Source: Chitinophagales bacterium
GTDB lineage: Bacteria; Bacteroidota; Bacteroidia; Chitinophagales; Saprospiraceae
DNA: 64,000 bases
Reading direction: 5' to 3'
NCBI GenBank assembly: GCA_013299105.1
Contig: JAAFJY010000012.1
Location: forward strand, 1-64,000
Positions 62,201-64,000 of this stretch are shown piece after piece. Position numbers and translations under genes: made by a program. The notes under the pieces are model-generated. The model was given only the letters and a program-made list of their open reading frames with translations. It ran no database searches and was not told the origin of the DNA. The stretch's first letter is position 1, and every line of letters begins with the position of its first letter.

Positions 62201-62507
62201 CAATGGGAAGCCACAGCACCCGCTGGCGATCCATGTGGGCCCCATAAACGCTATTGGTGATAAACTCCGGGTGTTCATTGGCCGTAAACACTTTGAAACG
62301 CTGGCCGTCAAACCGGATCAAGCCATCGTAGCCCGATAGCCAAAGGTAACCATCATGGTCTTTGTCGATATTGAGGACCAGGTCAGTGGGCAGGCCTTTT
62401 TTGACATCCCAGTGCTCCAGGTAATAGTTGCCAAAAGCACTTTGTGCCACCAGTAACTTGGACAAAAGCCATGCCAAAATGAGTAGAATTGACTTCGGGC
62501 TGTACAT
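59266..62507 (-). pseudogene. Two-component propeller sensor histidine kinase, first in the cassette, split by a frameshift
   Basis: An N-terminal frame from 62507 encodes a signal peptide and the first propeller blades (HWDVKKGLPTDLVLNIDKDHDGYLWLSGYDGLIRFDG). A second frame (to 59266) encodes more blades (DKENNLWLAAESGLYKLSKGKM), a Y_Y_Y domain (YRYRLDGYKNAWSELS), a membrane segment (WWFWSLFTLAALLAI) and the HisKA/HATPase_c module shared with the two kinases downstream. The frames meet near 61870-61885, where one missing base breaks SRGQIYLVTDQALQRWNG from the first half. Total length 3242 bp is one short of a 1080-residue gene. Either a recent mutation or a sequencing error. The promoter box is at 62542. 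Confidence 0.85.
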
Positions 62508-62541
62508 AGGTGCATTGGGTTTGGGGTGTTTGGTTGATAGT

Positions 62542-62549
62542 CAAAGGTA
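62542..62549 (-). promoter_or_regulatory. -7 promoter box of the kinase cassette
   Basis: TACCTTTG on the minus strand, exact TAnnTTTG match, 35 bp upstream of the ATG at 62507. No -33 TTTG at the usual distance. It would serve all three kinase genes. Confidence 0.5.
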
Positions 62550-62588
62550 AGGAATTGAGGGGAAAGTTTCGAGACGATTTTGGGTAGC

Positions 62589-63956
62589 TCAAGAGTTGAG
62601 TGGAGTTGATTCAATGGTGTCGTTCAACCAGTTCAGGTATTTTACCAGTTGCCCGCTTAGATAATAAGGTAAGTTCAAGAGATAAAAATCTTTAGCGTTT
62701 GGGGTAGTCAATTTATTTATTTCCAATCTGCCACTATACACCCTTACTGCAAGTTGGTGTGGTGCTTGCTCCATGAAGGCATGCAAGGAGCGTAATCGAC
62801 CCGTGGTGCCAGATTTTACTTCAACAGGGATTATCTTTCCATCAAAAACGTAGATGTAGTCAATCTCGGCAGTGGCATCTTTTTTCTCACGGGTCCAAAA
62901 ATGCAACTCGCTAAGGATACTGAATTGTGCCGCCCTCAATTCTTGCCCTACAACATGCTCAACAACTTTGCCCTTGTAAACTTGGTCCAAAGTAGGGCTG
63001 CTGATGATTTCTTTCTGAATTCCAGCCAGGTGATTCATCAAACCCGTATCCAAAAGCTGTAGTCGTGGAGACTTCTTTTTGTCCGGGAAAAGTGGCAAAG
63101 CAACACCTGTTGAAGGGTAAACCATGTACAAAAGCAGGGCTTTTTCAATGGTTCGCATGGCCTCTCCTACCTCCCTGCTGCTGTAATTGGATTGGCCAAA
63201 ATGTTGGAAAGCAATACGATTGCCAGCTTCATTGCTCATGCTGCGTAGCACGTGACGAATGACCTGCACCATGTTGCTGTTACGGGCATATTTTTCGATG
63301 TCATTGATATAAGTCACCAACAAGGATTCATAAATGGAAAGCAGCGCGTTTAAATTTCGGTTTTCGGCGTAGTGTTTTACAATTTCTGGCATCCCGCCAA
63401 TCAAGGTGTAAGTGTGAAAAAGTTGAAGTAACTTATCGTGCGCAAAATCGGCGATGGGAACGGTTTGGTACTGCTTGAGGGCTGATTTTTCGTCCATTGC
63501 ACTGAGAAATTCTTCAAAGGACATGGGGCGCAAAACCCGAAACTCTACCCGGCCCACTGGCATGGTTGTGTTTTCATTGAGCACCGCTTCCAGCAGAGAA
63601 CCAGCCGCAATGACGTGCAGTTGGGGGAAGTCTTCATAAAAATAACGCAATAGGTTGATCGCAGCCGGAATTTCCTGGATTTCGTCAATAAAAATCAGGG
63701 TGTCGTGGTTTTGAAAATCTTTCTCTTTGAGGAAAAAAATGGCTTCTACCAGGCTGGAAAAACGAGCATAATTTTGAAAAATGGCTGCGTCCTCCTTTCG
63801 CTCAAGATTAAGGTAAATGAATTGAGCGTATTGCTGGCCGAAATCCTGCACCAAAGTAGTTTTCCCAACTTGACGAGCACCCTTGATTATCAGTGGTTTG
63901 CGATTAGATGATCGCTTCCAGTTTTCCAGTTCTGCGAATAAATTCCGGTAGTACAT
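62589..63956 (-). CDS. AAA+ ATPase with DUF4143
   Basis: 455 residues from the ATG at 63956, which follows AAAGGATCA, a rare Shine-Dalgarno-like AGGA in this window; a start six codons upstream is less likely. The AAA_14 domain has Walker A IKGARQVGKTTLVQDF and Walker B TLIFIDEIQEIP with the sensor AAGSLLEAVL. The C-terminal half is DUF4143 (LLDTGLMNHLAGIQ ... EHVVGQELRA ... LHFWTREKKDATAEIDYIY ... IIPVEVKSG), a PD-(D/E)XK-like fold with E-ID-VEVK residues. These ATPases are very common in anaerobes and Bacteroidota; their function is unknown. It precedes the kinase cassette on the same strand. Confidence 0.88.
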   Translation of the reverse strand: MYYRNLFAELENWKRSSNRKPLIIKGARQVGKTTLVQDFGQQYAQFIYLNLERKEDAAIFQNYARFSSLVEAIFFLKEKDFQNHDTLIFIDEIQEIPAAINLLRYFYEDFPQLHVIAAGSLLEAVLNENTTMPVGRVEFRVLRPMSFEEFLSAMDEKSALKQYQTVPIADFAHDKLLQLFHTYTLIGGMPEIVKHYAENRNLNALLSIYESLLVTYINDIEKYARNSNMVQVIRHVLRSMSNEAGNRIAFQHFGQSNYSSREVGEAMRTIEKALLLYMVYPSTGVALPLFPDKKKSPRLQLLDTGLMNHLAGIQKEIISSPTLDQVYKGKVVEHVVGQELRAAQFSILSELHFWTREKKDATAEIDYIYVFDGKIIPVEVKSGTTGRLRSLHAFMEQAPHQLAVRVYSGRLEINKLTTPNAKDFYLLNLPYYLSGQLVKYLNWLNDTIESTPLNS

Positions 63957-64000
63957 TGATCCTTTTTTACACAAAGCGATAGTAAAAATACGCTTTTTTT

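Overview
This 64 kb window comes from a member of the Bacteroidota, most likely a Saprospirales-type environmental bacterium (Haliscomenobacter/Lewinella-like; the order is inferred, the phylum is secure). The evidence is a type IX secretion C-terminal sorting domain, promoters of the TAnnTTTG type with weak or absent Shine-Dalgarno sites, a DUF3276 (PUR-alpha-like) gene, DUF4369-thioredoxin lipoprotein-type proteins, an ECF sigma factor next to an envelope-spanning partner, and TPR or propeller histidine kinases. GC content looks like the high forties. No rRNA, tRNA or CRISPR array was seen.

Layout. 1-155: left end of an IS3-family element. 0.2-2.1 kb: a T9SS cargo protein, a small membrane protein and DUF3276. 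2.5-9 kb: two GT2 glycosyltransferases, a secreted GH65 glycosidase and a TlpA/DUF4369 protein. 9.4-13.5 kb: FMN-binding glutamate synthase-like protein, 2Fe-2S ferredoxin, IscX, KdsC-like phosphatase and a UbiA prenyltransferase. 13.7-20 kb: esterase, LVIVD-repeat lipoprotein, an ECF sigma factor overlapping a trans-envelope barrel protein, and a ThuA-domain protein. 20.2-23.2 kb: a methionine operon (metX, osmC-like, metZ) headed by a SAM-I riboswitch. 23.4-30.7 kb: broken DUF1016 nuclease, AlaDH/PNT-type dehydrogenase, prohibitin-like lipoprotein, pentapeptide-repeat protein, guaB and a PD-(D/E)XK (Rpn-type) protein. 30.7-33.9 kb: a two-protease operon (papain-DUF4384 and DUF1036-MORN-caspase). 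34.5-40.8 kb: ahcY, a second PD-(D/E)XK protein and dnaE. 41.6-47.7 kb: a hypothetical protein, a FIST sensor with a soluble hybrid kinase, DUF1569 and a second TlpA/DUF4369 protein. 48-55 kb: a collapsed AAA-ATPase pseudogene, a short asparaginase, aminopeptidase P, RNase D, a 4 x 266 bp tandem array, a double ABC ATPase and a HAD protein. 55.3-62.5 kb: three tandem, translationally coupled histidine kinases with almost interchangeable kinase modules, the first carrying a frameshift. 62.6-64 kb: an AAA/DUF4143 ATPase.

The coding content is mostly housekeeping plus signalling. The intergenic DNA is the unusual part. It holds (i) a roughly 130 bp palindromic MITE-like family in four copies; (ii) a 161 bp MITE with TTA target duplications; (iii) a dispersed family built around a TTGCGTGACGTTGACC core; (iv) multi-hairpin elements at 13.6 and 41.4 kb, with related hairpins inside the 266 bp array; and (v) many short arrays with an exact 8-nt period. 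These octamer arrays have a strict polarity: next to start codons the sense strand reads (YTCAACNN)n, and next to stop codons it reads (GTTGARNN)n. Transcripts of several genes would therefore carry mutually complementary 5' and 3' ends. I regard this polarity rule, the caspase/papain operon and the kinase cassette as the most interesting signals.
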